A DNA stretch of 20,921 nucleotides, from positions 1 to 20,921 of the IMG/VR virus record IMGVR_UViG_3300007765_000728; one strand, written 5' to 3'. Source of the stretch: a virus. The notes below the pieces were generated by a model. It made no database searches. It saw only the letters and a program-made list of their open reading frames with translations, and was not told the origin of the DNA. The number at the start of each line of letters is the position of its first letter. Position 1 is the first letter of the stretch. The position numbers and the translations under genes are program-made. This document shows positions 12,742 to 19,280 of this stretch, piece by piece.

Positions 12742-13041
12742 TTATTTATCCGCTTCTACTTTAACTTGTAGCGGATAATTATTATTTCGTGCCAAAAGTG
12801 TCACTTCAATACCGTGTTGTTCAGCAATTTCATATGGCAAAATAGCAACAATAGCAGAACCTTCTGCATCTACTTTATATGTTAGTTCTTGTGCTTCTTC
12901 TAATGTGTGGCTAAACACAGTCATAAGAACATTAACAACAAAGTCCATTGGTGTTACATCATCATTGATGAATATAACTTTATACAATGATGGCTCTTTT
13001 AAATCTAATTGCTTTTTAATCTTGGTTGCAGTATCAGACAT
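12742..13041 (-). CDS. clpS: ClpS, N-degron adaptor of ClpAP
   Basis: The product has 99 residues and aligns without gaps to ClpS over its folded domain. LYKVIFINDDVTPMDFVVNV (19-38) is the family signature, with N26 and D27/D28 corresponding to E. coli N34 and D35/D36, and the gatekeeper methionine M32 to M40. LLARNNNYPLQVKVE closes the domain, as does ARENEHPL in E. coli. ClpS binds proteins with N-terminal Phe, Tyr, Trp or Leu and brings them to ClpA for degradation. At the position of E. coli H66, which contacts the alpha-amino group of the N-degron, this protein has D58 (KVDAEG instead of xVHxxG). The N-terminal tail before the fold is about 18 residues. AAGGA precedes the ATG, which shares its A with the upstream stop (TAATG). 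Confidence 0.93.
   Translation of the reverse strand: MSDTATKIKKQLDLKEPSLYKVIFINDDVTPMDFVVNVLMTVFSHTLEEAQELTYKVDAEGSAIVAILPYEIAEQHGIEVTLLARNNNYPLQVKVEADK
12743..12750 (-). promoter_or_regulatory. Late promoter GATAAATA
   Basis: Minus-strand GATAAATA at the very end of clpS, overlapping its stop. The ATG of the 55-aa gene is 24 nt downstream with a Shine-Dalgarno sequence in between. It would allow the small membrane protein, bL33 and their neighbour to be made without ClpS. Confidence 0.45.
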
Positions 13042-13604
13042 TAATTATCCTTTTCGTAATCTTTCTTAATATTTTTATCTACAAAGTCTTTTAGTCTATA
13101 TATTTTATATCTTGCGCCTTCTCGAGTTTGTCCACTTTGCCCTCGCTCCAGCATACCCTCTAAAAATTCAATAACTAGTGGGTTTCCTTTTTTCTTTGCT
13201 TCTCTTCCACGTTTAAGTTCTTCTTGCATTTCTCGTGAGAAAGGTATTTTATATAAACGAGTATTTCTCTCTCCTAAATGTTGCACCCATATTTCTATTA
13301 CATGCCCTTGTCGTTGTCCATCAAGTAGCACAACTTTTCCTGAAGGGTATGTAGGAAGTGCATATCCTAGAAAATTATTTAACTTCACTATTGTACTATA
13401 GAATAAGAAAAAAATCAATGGAATTGTTAAAAACTTTATATAAAACTTAGCTGGTGTTTTTAGTAATGCGTATAATACTAATATTGCTAATACTAGCATG
13501 GCACCCAATTGTAAACCAAACTCGTATATAATATTATACCAGTCTGATAAAACGATTTCATCCGTAGTATAATCAGTAAAATCTATTATTTCTTTCTCTG
13601 ACAT
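13041..13604 (-). CDS. Two-TM inner-membrane protein linked to the ExbB/ExbD-like pair
   Basis: The product has 187 residues. Residues about 29-47 and 56-75 are two membrane helices separated by a short TPAKFY turn. A 110-residue soluble domain follows: VVLLDGQRQGHVIEIWVQHL, then SREMQEELKRGREAKKKGNPLVIEFL, which is basic and helical. With a two-helix hairpin the soluble part lies on the same side as the N-terminus, which is acidic and most likely cytoplasmic or periplasmic depending on charge; the basic C-terminal domain argues for the cytoplasm. It follows the ExbD-like gene by 2 nt and is coupled to clpS by TAATG. I do not recognise the family. Its position suggests a third subunit of the proton-channel-like complex. 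Confidence 0.65.
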   Translation of the reverse strand: MSEKEIIDFTDYTTDEIVLSDWYNIIYEFGLQLGAMLVLAILVLYALLKTPAKFYIKFLTIPLIFFLFYSTIVKLNNFLGYALPTYPSGKVVLLDGQRQGHVIEIWVQHLGERNTRLYKIPFSREMQEELKRGREAKKKGNPLVIEFLEGMLERGQSGQTREGARYKIYRLKDFVDKNIKKDYEKDN

Positions 13605-13606
13605 AA

Positions 13607-14437
13607 CTAATTAGTTCCCTCTTGTTGCCATTTTCTCAATTGAGTTGTCATTCCATCCCATAGACTAGGATCATATGTATCACCAATTGCCATAGGATGA
13701 TTGCCATTATCGTCTTCAAAGTGTGTTAACCCATCTGTATATACAAATGGTGTCGGATGATTATTAACGTATTCTATAGAATATGTATAACTTTGGGTAC
13801 CGTCTGGGGTTGCGATTCCATTCTCTCTTTGTACAACTGTAAAGTTAAATGCAGTAACTTCTTCGCCAGTTTCTGTCATTTCAAATTTGGCAGTAGTAAT
13901 TTCTTTAAACGGATTTACTCTTACTAATTCAACTGTTACAGGTATTGGATATTTGGGAGGATTTGGAGATATGTCCTCAGGATTATCTGCTCCCGTGTAT
14001 CCGGAAAGTCTTGACCGATGTGCATAATAGTGTACATTAACTGTCCATTCACCTGGAATCCAGCCACGTATAGTAGCAACTTCAACATTTTCATCTACTG
14101 CTACTATAGTGCCGTCTGCTAACATAAGTGTATCGTTTGCCGCGCCCAAATCATCTCTATCTAAATGCATTAAGCCTGATGTGCGCGATTTAAAACTAAC
14201 AACATTACCTTCAGGATCTTTTACCCACAAGTCAATATCACTGTAATTGCCAACTTCCCAAGTCAATGTAATAATTAGTTCAGACTTAGGGTCTATTTTT
14301 TTATTCGTAGGTATAGGAGGTTGTATTAGCAAAAAAGAGATAACAAACAGAAATACGAAACCTACTAATGTATTAAAAAGTAGATCAGTAAATCCTAGTC
14401 CTGAAAATTTTGATCGCTCACGCTTTCCTGTGGTCAT
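13607..14437 (-). CDS. ExbD/MotB-like anchored protein with a YfaP/DUF2135-like domain
   Basis: The product has 276 residues. A basic N-terminus (TGKRERSKFSGLGFTDLLFN) leads to one membrane helix at about 22-42 (LVGFVFLFVISFLLI). This is the plan of ExbD, TolR and MotB, including a polar aspartate (D18) at the entrance of the helix. The periplasmic part contains LIITLTWEVGNYSDIDLWVKDPEGN (about 54-78), RDDLGAAND and GWIPGEWTVNVHYYAHRS (about 126-143), which follow the DUF2135/YfaP pattern of W-x(n)-D-x-D-L-x-V-x-D-P-x-G and G-x-Y/W-x-V-x-V-x-Y-Y. Such beta domains are found in secreted or surface proteins. The gene overlaps the ExbB-like gene by 20 nt. The combination suggests an energised envelope complex rather than a flagellar stator. 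Confidence 0.7.
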   Translation of the reverse strand: MTTGKRERSKFSGLGFTDLLFNTLVGFVFLFVISFLLIQPPIPTNKKIDPKSELIITLTWEVGNYSDIDLWVKDPEGNVVSFKSRTSGLMHLDRDDLGAANDTLMLADGTIVAVDENVEVATIRGWIPGEWTVNVHYYAHRSRLSGYTGADNPEDISPNPPKYPIPVTVELVRVNPFKEITTAKFEMTETGEEVTAFNFTVVQRENGIATPDGTQSYTYSIEYVNNHPTPFVYTDGLTHFEDDNGNHPMAIGDTYDPSLWDGMTTQLRKWQQEGTN

Positions 14438-14888
14438 ATTCTAAGTTTATCAATTGAAGTTTTGAAAGTAACGAACACGTTAAACCCACCAATGTAGTAG
14501 TTAATGCTGTACTCATACCAGCAGCCATGTCGCGAATGACTTCTTTTGCCTGTCCGATGTTTGATAAATCTAGATCGTTAAACGAGCCACCAAGCATTAT
14601 AATAAATCCAGTTACTGTTCCAATTAGTCCTAGTGATACCATCGACTCGGCGAAGAACCAAGATACTTCTATAGATCTAAAGTTTAATGGTTTGCGTTTA
14701 GAAACTTTGTATGTTTGTAACCCTATATTGGCTGTTACGCCTGTAAACAATGCTATAATAAAGAAACTAATTTTTGTTTGGTCTAAATACCAAAGAGTAC
14801 GCCACATATCAAAATAATATAATACTGCGGCACTACATGCTATTACGCAGGTCAATAACCACCACTTTAAGAAACTATTAGACTTCAT
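14418..14888 (-). CDS. MotA/TolQ/ExbB-like proton channel protein
   Basis: I start at the ATG at 14888 (MKSNSFLKWW), as the frame above only offers TTG and the late promoter ends 5 nt before the ATG. The product has 156 residues and four hydrophobic segments (about 8-26, 38-55, 78-99, 119-141). The last two enclose the MotA/TolQ/ExbB signature: ESMVSLGLIGTVTGFIIMLGG (80-100), then DMAAGMSTALTTTLVGLTCSL (about 118-138). This G-L-x-G-T-V-x-G and G-x-x-x-A-L-x-T-T-x-x-G pattern forms the proton-conducting helices of the family. The large cytoplasmic loop of MotA is missing, so it is closer to minimal ExbB/TolQ. It should sit in the inner membrane with the ExbD-like protein encoded next. Confidence 0.85.
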   Translation of the reverse strand: MKSNSFLKWWLLTCVIACSAAVLYYFDMWRTLWYLDQTKISFFIIALFTGVTANIGLQTYKVSKRKPLNFRSIEVSWFFAESMVSLGLIGTVTGFIIMLGGSFNDLDLSNIGQAKEVIRDMAAGMSTALTTTLVGLTCSLLSKLQLINLEYDHRKA

Positions 14889-14893
14889 TAATA

Positions 14894-14901
14894 TATTTAT
14901 G
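14894..14901 (-). promoter_or_regulatory. Late promoter CATAAATA fused to a start codon
   Basis: Minus-strand CATAAATA with five bases before the ATG at 14888. It should drive the operon 14888 to about 12037 as a leaderless mRNA. Confidence 0.55.
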
Positions 14902-14915
14902 TAAAAGAATATTAT

Positions 14916-14923
14916 TATAAATA
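14916..14923 (+). promoter_or_regulatory. Late promoter TATAAATA
   Basis: Exact plus-strand TATAAATA with eight bases before the ATG at 14932. The expected leader is about 3 nt. It forms a divergent pair with 14894-14901. Confidence 0.6.
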
Positions 14924-14931
14924 TTTGTACC

Positions 14932-15999
14932 ATGCACGACAAAAAGTTCTTTTGTATAGAGCCTTTCGTAAGTCTTTCTATAGTTAAAGAAGATCATATT
15001 TTTCCTTGTTGTCTTAATGAAGGGCAAAAAAGCACTCAAAAAGATGACCTATGGAACGATCCTTATCTTGAAAATATACGAAAACAAATTCTAAACAACG
15101 AAGTTCCTGAAGAATGTCGCGCCTGTGTTGAACAAGAAAAGTTTGGTCGATATAGCAGACGATTACATTCTAATGATGTTTGGTTAGAACAACACGGCAA
15201 TTTTGAAGATGCTCTTGAAAATGATGCTCCGTATAAGTTAGATTTTTGGACTGGAAACTTGTGTAATTTGGCTTGTAGTACTTGTACATATACAAATAGT
15301 TCATCATGGTTTACACTTCTTAAAAAAGCAGATAAAGCAGGAAAAACTGATTTACGTTATAAAGGAAACTATGTAAGTAATTTAGATTACTCTTATGAAT
15401 TTAAAAAAGAAGATATTCCGAATATTGACTTTAAAAATATGGAAAATATACACTTCAACGGCGGTGAACCCTTGCTAACAGATTCACACTTTAAAATTTT
15501 AAATTTAATTCCGCCAGAACAAAGAAAGGATGTTTATGTCATTTATAACACAAACGGTACCGTCAGAATAGATTTAGAAGATGAAAAATGGAGTATTTTC
15601 AAAGAATACAAAAGTGTCGATATGTGTTTTAGTATAGATGGCATTGAAGAAACATTTAATTATGTTAGATGGCCTGCTAAATGGGAAGAAGTACAAAGCA
15701 ACATTGATCTATGGGCTGAATATTGTTATGGAAAATATGATGACTGCCACTTTGAAATGAGTGTAAACATGGTAAAAACTCCGCACAATTATACAACGTT
15801 TGATAATGCCGTTAAATATGTCACTGATCGTTGGTTTACCAAACTTATTGCGATTCGAAACGCAAGCATTGATGAATATGTGTTTACTACTAATGATCAT
15901 TCTTTTATGGATTGGTCAGACGCACAATTTGAAGAATACACAAAGACAGAAGAATTTTTCTTGCAAACAAAAAATTTAGAAACACTACGAAATCTTTGA
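14932..15999 (+). CDS. Twitch-domain radical SAM protein
   Basis: The product has 355 residues. The radical SAM [4Fe-4S] motif is C111, C115 and C118 (GNLCNLACSTCTY), followed by NGGEPLL (176-182), the SAM-binding GGE motif. In front of it lies a small extra-cluster region with C8 (FFCIEPF), C26/C27 (FPCCLNEG) and C62/C65 (ECRACV), like the SPASM/twitch region of peptide-modifying enzymes but placed at the N-terminus, as in the twitch proteins found in marine bacteria and phages. The enzyme would cleave SAM and modify a protein or peptide; the substrate is not known. No precursor peptide is obvious next to it. The Fe-S carrier at 5202 could help mature it. The late promoter directly before the start predicts an almost leaderless mRNA. 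Confidence 0.85.
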   Translation: MHDKKFFCIEPFVSLSIVKEDHIFPCCLNEGQKSTQKDDLWNDPYLENIRKQILNNEVPEECRACVEQEKFGRYSRRLHSNDVWLEQHGNFEDALENDAPYKLDFWTGNLCNLACSTCTYTNSSSWFTLLKKADKAGKTDLRYKGNYVSNLDYSYEFKKEDIPNIDFKNMENIHFNGGEPLLTDSHFKILNLIPPEQRKDVYVIYNTNGTVRIDLEDEKWSIFKEYKSVDMCFSIDGIEETFNYVRWPAKWEEVQSNIDLWAEYCYGKYDDCHFEMSVNMVKTPHNYTTFDNAVKYVTDRWFTKLIAIRNASIDEYVFTTNDHSFMDWSDAQFEEYTKTEEFFLQTKNLETLRNL

Positions 16000-16005
16000 T
16001 AAATA
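15998..16005 (+). promoter_or_regulatory. Late promoter-like GATAAATA upstream of the Hsp20 gene
   Basis: Plus-strand match overlapping the stop of the radical SAM gene and ending 3 nt before the -35 box of the sigma-70 promoter. It would give a longer leader of about 90 nt for late transcription of the Hsp20 gene. Confidence 0.35.
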
Positions 16006-16008
16006 TTA

Positions 16009-16037
16009 TTGACATATTAAAGCAAAGATGCTATAAT
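16009..16037 (+). promoter_or_regulatory. Perfect sigma-70 consensus promoter
   Basis: TTGACA (16009-16014), a 17-nt spacer and TATAAT (16032-16037): full consensus in all three respects. Transcription should start near 16044, leaving a leader of about 60 nt before the Hsp20 ATG. It is the strongest host-type promoter in the window. Confidence 0.85.
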
Positions 16038-16103
16038 ATGTAATATAAGTGCTCAATTGGGAGGCTTATAACTTTACTCGCTTAATATAAGGAGGAACTT
16101 AAA

Positions 16104-16538
16104 ATGACAGAGTATAGAATCACATCTGGGAATCTAATCCCAACACTTAACCGACACATGGTAGGCTTCGATCGTCTCTTTGGCGATATGGACAGATTGT
16201 TTACAAGGGGCCAAGCACCATCTTACCCACCTTACAACATCGAAAAACTTAGCGATACAGAATATGTTATCACTATCGCTGTCGCTGGTTTTGATCAAGG
16301 TGATCTTTCAGTAACCGTTGACAACGGCGTTCTTAATGTCTCAGGACACAAAGAAGATTCAGATAAGCAAACATGGTTACACAAGGGCATCGCTACACGC
16401 GACTTCCAACGCTCTTGGAACCTTGCTGAATTTGTTAAGGTTGTCTCAGCAGAGTGTAAAAACGGTATGCTTGAAGTTCGTTTGGTTCAAGAAGTTCCTG
16501 AAACCGCTAAACCCAAGGAAATTGAGATTAAATTTTAA
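16104..16538 (+). CDS. Hsp20 small heat-shock protein (IbpA-like)
   Basis: The product has 144 residues, the length of IbpA/IbpB-type proteins. The N-terminal part has the IbpA-like GFDRLFGDMDRLF (21-33), and YPPYNIEKLSDTEYVITIAVAGF (41-63) opens the alpha-crystallin domain. NGVLNVSGHKE (about 74-84) and AECKNGMLEVRL (about 121-132) are its usual beta strands. The C-terminal IEI (in KEIEIKF) is the IxI motif used in oligomer assembly. It holds unfolding proteins in soluble form, for example during massive late protein synthesis or head assembly. The ribosome binding site is excellent (AAGGAGG, 8 nt spacing). It has its own sigma-70 promoter and terminator, so it is an independent unit. Codon use looks less AT-biased than in the neighbours, in line with high expression. 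Confidence 0.92.
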   Translation: MTEYRITSGNLIPTLNRHMVGFDRLFGDMDRLFTRGQAPSYPPYNIEKLSDTEYVITIAVAGFDQGDLSVTVDNGVLNVSGHKEDSDKQTWLHKGIATRDFQRSWNLAEFVKVVSAECKNGMLEVRLVQEVPETAKPKEIEIKF

Positions 16539-16561
16539 TCTTTTTAGGGAGGAGATGGAAG

Positions 16562-16584
16562 TGGGGGCAGTTTGCCCCCATTTT
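16562..16584 (+). terminator. Intrinsic terminator after the Hsp20 gene
   Basis: TGGGGGCA, loop GTT, TGCCCCCA, then TTTT. The strong 8-bp GC stem lies 23 nt past the stop codon. It also separates the gene from the convergent bS21 gene. Confidence 0.85.
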
Positions 16585-16609
16585 CATAGCAAATTTTGTA
16601 TCTTAGTCG

Positions 16610-16918
16610 TTAGTATAATCTATTTTTACTAGGTATTCTTTCTGCTTGCTCTTTAAGATGCCGCTTGCGGGCAACGTCTCTTGCTCTTTTTCTTTTAATA
16701 CTTGGCTTTTCATAATGTTCGCGGGCTTTTAGTTCTTGCAATTTGCCGTCGTTGTCTATTTTCTTCTTAAGTTTACGTATTGCCTTTTCAACATTTCCGT
16801 CATTAACCCAAACTCTGAGTCCTGTAATTTTTACTGGAGCCCGTTTATCTTTTTGTTTGAATGGCGCTCTTCTATTATTATTCCATTTTGTATTTCTATT
16901 ATTCCAAGTTTGTGCCAT
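16610..16918 (-). CDS. rpsU: Ribosomal protein bS21 with N-terminal extension
   Basis: Two ATGs lie in a row; I choose the second (16918, MAQTWNN) because GGAGG is 5 nt before it but only 2 nt before the first. The product then has 102 residues. From about residue 34 it is a full bS21: VWVNDGNVEKAIRKLKKKID, KLQELKAREHYEKPSIKRKR and ARDVARKRHLKEQ, ending KNRLY. The E-x-Y/H-Y-E-K-P and K-R-x-R/K-A core is conserved. The first 33 residues form a basic, asparagine-rich extension not seen in typical bS21. bS21 sits beside the anti-Shine-Dalgarno region of the 30S subunit and affects initiation. Marine phage bS21 is known and has been shown to enter host ribosomes. Translation is coupled to the upstream gene. 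Confidence 0.92.
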   Translation of the reverse strand: MAQTWNNRNTKWNNNRRAPFKQKDKRAPVKITGLRVWVNDGNVEKAIRKLKKKIDNDGKLQELKAREHYEKPSIKRKRARDVARKRHLKEQAERIPSKNRLY

Positions 16919-17307
16919 CATTCCTCCAAGTATTGTAGTGGCTCTATAATATTTTTTATTCTGTTTTTATTTAATAAACTATATGATTCTGCGATACTAT
17001 CATCGCAAAAGTAATAGCAGTTATTTTTATTTAACATCCATCCAAACACGTGAGCAATAATATGATTGTATCGTAAATCAATTATTATGATATCTGATTG
17101 TTGCGTAGTATTAAGCAACCAATCTATATTGTCATTCATAACCGGATCATAGATACATAAACTAACATCTAAATCTACATGTTTTAGTGTATTTAAAATT
17201 TCTCTTTGATCTTCTAAACCACATGCCGCAATTAATATGTTTAATGCTGATCCGTAATATTTGTCAGGTGGAGTTATAAGTGTAATTGTGTTATTCGCCG
17301 AGGACAT
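16918..17307 (-). CDS. 129-aa protein of unknown function
   Basis: The alternating beta-alpha pattern suggests a small Rossmann-like or response-regulator-like fold: NTITLITPPDKYYG (6-19), LNILIAACG, VDLDVSLCIYDP, QQSDIIIIDLRYNH (about 69-82) and NNCYYFCDDSIAES (about 95-108). The strand SDIIIIDLRY ends with an acidic residue at a typical active edge, but no nucleotide-binding glycine loop is present. The gene begins 17 nt before the end of the long coiled-coil gene and ends on the start of bS21, so the three are one translational unit. I do not recognise the family. Confidence 0.6.
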   Translation of the reverse strand: MSSANNTITLITPPDKYYGSALNILIAACGLEDQREILNTLKHVDLDVSLCIYDPVMNDNIDWLLNTTQQSDIIIIDLRYNHIIAHVFGWMLNKNNCYYFCDDSIAESYSLLNKNRIKNIIEPLQYLEE

Positions 17308-19231
17308 CTTTACGTTTTAAGGTTGTTTGTAAGTATTCTTGTTCTTCTTCTGTAAACTCTGTAACACTTACACCATTATTTACACGTGACATTAAGTCGT
17401 CGATCTGTTTTTGACTTAATTTCTTTTGTTTGTCAGACTTGTTTAATTCTTTCTTAAGTTTTTCTATTTCTTTTTCTAACTTTTTAACTTTTTTAGTATC
17501 TTCTTTATGTACCACAAATGGTTTGCCTTCTAACTGTTCCTTTTCTACTACTTTCTTTTCTACAATTTTCTCTACAATAACTTCAACAGGAACTTCTTTA
17601 ATCACTTCCTTTTCAACTATTACCTCTACTGGCACTTCCTTCTCAACCAGTTTCTCAACCTCTACTATCTTTTCAACTTCAACAGGAACTTCCTTTTCTA
17701 CTATCTTCTCAACCTCTACTATCTTTTCTACAACCTTCTCTACTTCAACAGGAACTTCCTTCTCAACTAGTTTCTCAACTTCTACAATTTTCTCTACAAC
17801 TTTCTCTACTTCGACAGGAACTTCCTTTTCTACTATCTTCTCAACCTCTACTATTTTCTCTACGACTTTTGGCTGATCAGTCTTTTTTTTACTAGCAGGT
17901 GGTTCTGTAGGTGGTGTTGGTTTTCGTGGTTTATCTGTGCGGAATCTTATTAGTGTCATATTACCAGCAATAACTAACAATACTGCTAATGGATCAAATA
18001 CAAATATAATAACAATAATAACCCATCTTACAGCATCTTCCAGTAAGTCAGTCGTAATATCATTGCCATATATTAAACCAGCAATGTACTTAATTGGGCC
18101 CACTTCTGCTTCTAATTCTCTTACTTGGCTTGCTAACACAAAACGTTCTTCATTTAATGTGTCTATTTGTGTATAATAGTTTTCAATTTCTATCTCTAAC
18201 TCTTTTACTTTGCCTTCTACTTCGTCTGCTTTAACGCCCATTTGCTCTTGTAATGATTTAATTTCATTATTAGCGGCGGTAATTTCTGCTTGTGTTTGCT
18301 GTCTTAACTCATCAATCTTTTGCTGATGTGGTTTAACTTTATTAGTGTAGTCTGCTCTTAATGCTGTTATTTGTTTTTGAACATCATCTGATACATCAAT
18401 CTCTTTTTGTCGCAGTTCATTAATTTCGTTTTCAATTTCTCTAATTTGTGCGGCAAGTTCATCTCTGCGTGGTTGCTGTTCTTTTCTTAATTCTCTACCT
18501 TTTTCAACCCAATCTGTAATATTACCCCACGCACTTTTTTCTACACCTTTGTCTGTATATGCTTTAACATCAGTGTCTAATTGTGCTATTGTTTGATTAA
18601 CACGCTCGATGGCTTGTTGTTTTACTACAACATCTTCTTGAACACGAGATTGTGCTACTTTAATGCGTTCTTCTTCTACGTCAATATTGTTTTCTAACTG
18701 CTCACGTAATGACTGTATCTGTGCTTCTTCTTGTGCTATTAAACTGCTGACTCTATTCCAAGCACCATCACGTATTTGCTCTTGCTGTTCTATTGCTCTT
18801 GCTATATTTGTATTGTGTTGTCCTGTATCATTACTTTCTAATCTAGTAATTTTTTCTTTAGTAACATTTACTCTGCCATTATAGCGAGCAATTTTTTCAT
18901 CAATACGTTCTACTTGTGCTTGTGCTTGTCCTGCGCCAGTAGTTTGTTCTACGTGGGCCTTGGATAAAAAGCCAAAGATACCCATAGAGGTAATAAACAT
19001 TAGCACAACAACCGCAAGAGTAAGATAATACTTTAAAAATTTAGGTATGTTGAACCAAAACTGGTAGAGCCACGAGGCAGTTACTAACTTACCTACTTCA
19101 AGAACCGCCCCCATAATAGCAATGGGTACAGCCGCGGCGGCAAATATAGCCATTAATCCTATAATGCTATAATATGCGGCAACGGCACTGATAGACAGCG
19201 CCGTCAATAGTACAAATAATGCAAAACCCAT
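17291..19231 (-). CDS. Large membrane-anchored coiled-coil protein with Val-Glu-Lys repeats
   Basis: The product has 646 residues. Residues 1-95 hold three membrane helices (about 3-22, 25-48, 68-90), with EVGKLVTASWLYQFW between the second and third. Residues about 96-375 are an almost unbroken, glutamine- and glutamate-rich coiled coil. One more membrane helix lies at about 393-420 (VRWVIIVIIFVFDPLAVLLVIAG). A proline-rich linker and a repeat region with VEKIVEVEK and EKEVPVEVEK units follow (about 453-560), then a final short coiled coil. With an even number of helices, the coiled coil lies outside the inner membrane while the repeat tail is cytoplasmic, if the N-terminus is inside. Related proteins occur in marine T4-like phages with no known function. 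The late promoter ends 8 nt before the ATG. Confidence 0.75.
   Translation of the reverse strand: MGFALFVLLTALSISAVAAYYSIIGLMAIFAAAAVPIAIMGAVLEVGKLVTASWLYQFWFNIPKFLKYYLTLAVVVLMFITSMGIFGFLSKAHVEQTTGAGQAQAQVERIDEKIARYNGRVNVTKEKITRLESNDTGQHNTNIARAIEQQEQIRDGAWNRVSSLIAQEEAQIQSLREQLENNIDVEEERIKVAQSRVQEDVVVKQQAIERVNQTIAQLDTDVKAYTDKGVEKSAWGNITDWVEKGRELRKEQQPRRDELAAQIREIENEINELRQKEIDVSDDVQKQITALRADYTNKVKPHQQKIDELRQQTQAEITAANNEIKSLQEQMGVKADEVEGKVKELEIEIENYYTQIDTLNEERFVLASQVRELEAEVGPIKYIAGLIYGNDITTDLLEDAVRWVIIVIIFVFDPLAVLLVIAGNMTLIRFRTDKPRKPTPPTEPPASKKKTDQPKVVEKIVEVEKIVEKEVPVEVEKVVEKIVEVEKLVEKEVPVEVEKVVEKIVEVEKIVEKEVPVEVEKIVEVEKLVEKEVPVEVIVEKEVIKEVPVEVIVEKIVEKKVVEKEQLEGKPFVVHKEDTKKVKKLEKEIEKLKKELNKSDKQKKLSQKQIDDLMSRVNNGVSVTEFTEEEQEYLQTTLKRKDVLGE
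17540..17872. repeat. Tandem repeat coding for Val-Glu-Lys units
   Basis: Imperfect direct repeats with a basic period of about 66 nt (22 residues: VEKIVEVEKLVEKEVPVEVEKV). About three near-full copies occur, followed by shorter, diverged ones. The copies keep the amino acids while differing at third positions, so the protein repeat seems selected. Copy number could vary by slippage or recombination. Confidence 0.8.
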
Positions 19232-19239
19232 TGTACTAG

Positions 19240-19247
19240 TATTTATT
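19240..19247 (-). promoter_or_regulatory. Late promoter AATAAATA close to a start codon
   Basis: Minus-strand AATAAATA with eight bases before the ATG at 19231 and no Shine-Dalgarno sequence. It drives the coiled-coil gene, the 129-aa gene and bS21. Confidence 0.6.
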
Positions 19248-19280
19248 GTTATATATAAACTTTATAACCACTAATTTTGC

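Noticed and set aside
13041-14888. Possible Zorya-like defence system
   Set aside because: The MotA-like protein has no long cytoplasmic tail, the MotB-like protein lacks an OmpA-type domain, and no helicase or nuclease partner follows directly.
14932-15999. Radical SAM gene considered as the core of a peptide natural product cluster with the SbmA-like transporter
   Set aside because: No precursor peptide or protease is next to it, and the transporter is 6 kb away in another operon; the twitch type is common in marine phages without such clusters.
17540-17872. Repeats considered as a CRISPR array
   Set aside because: There are no spacers; the repeats are in frame, imperfect and continuous within one protein.
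17430-17876. Long plus-strand frame rich in Ser, Thr and Phe
   Set aside because: It is the antisense of the Val-Glu-Lys repeat of the real minus-strand gene, and its composition follows directly from that repeat.
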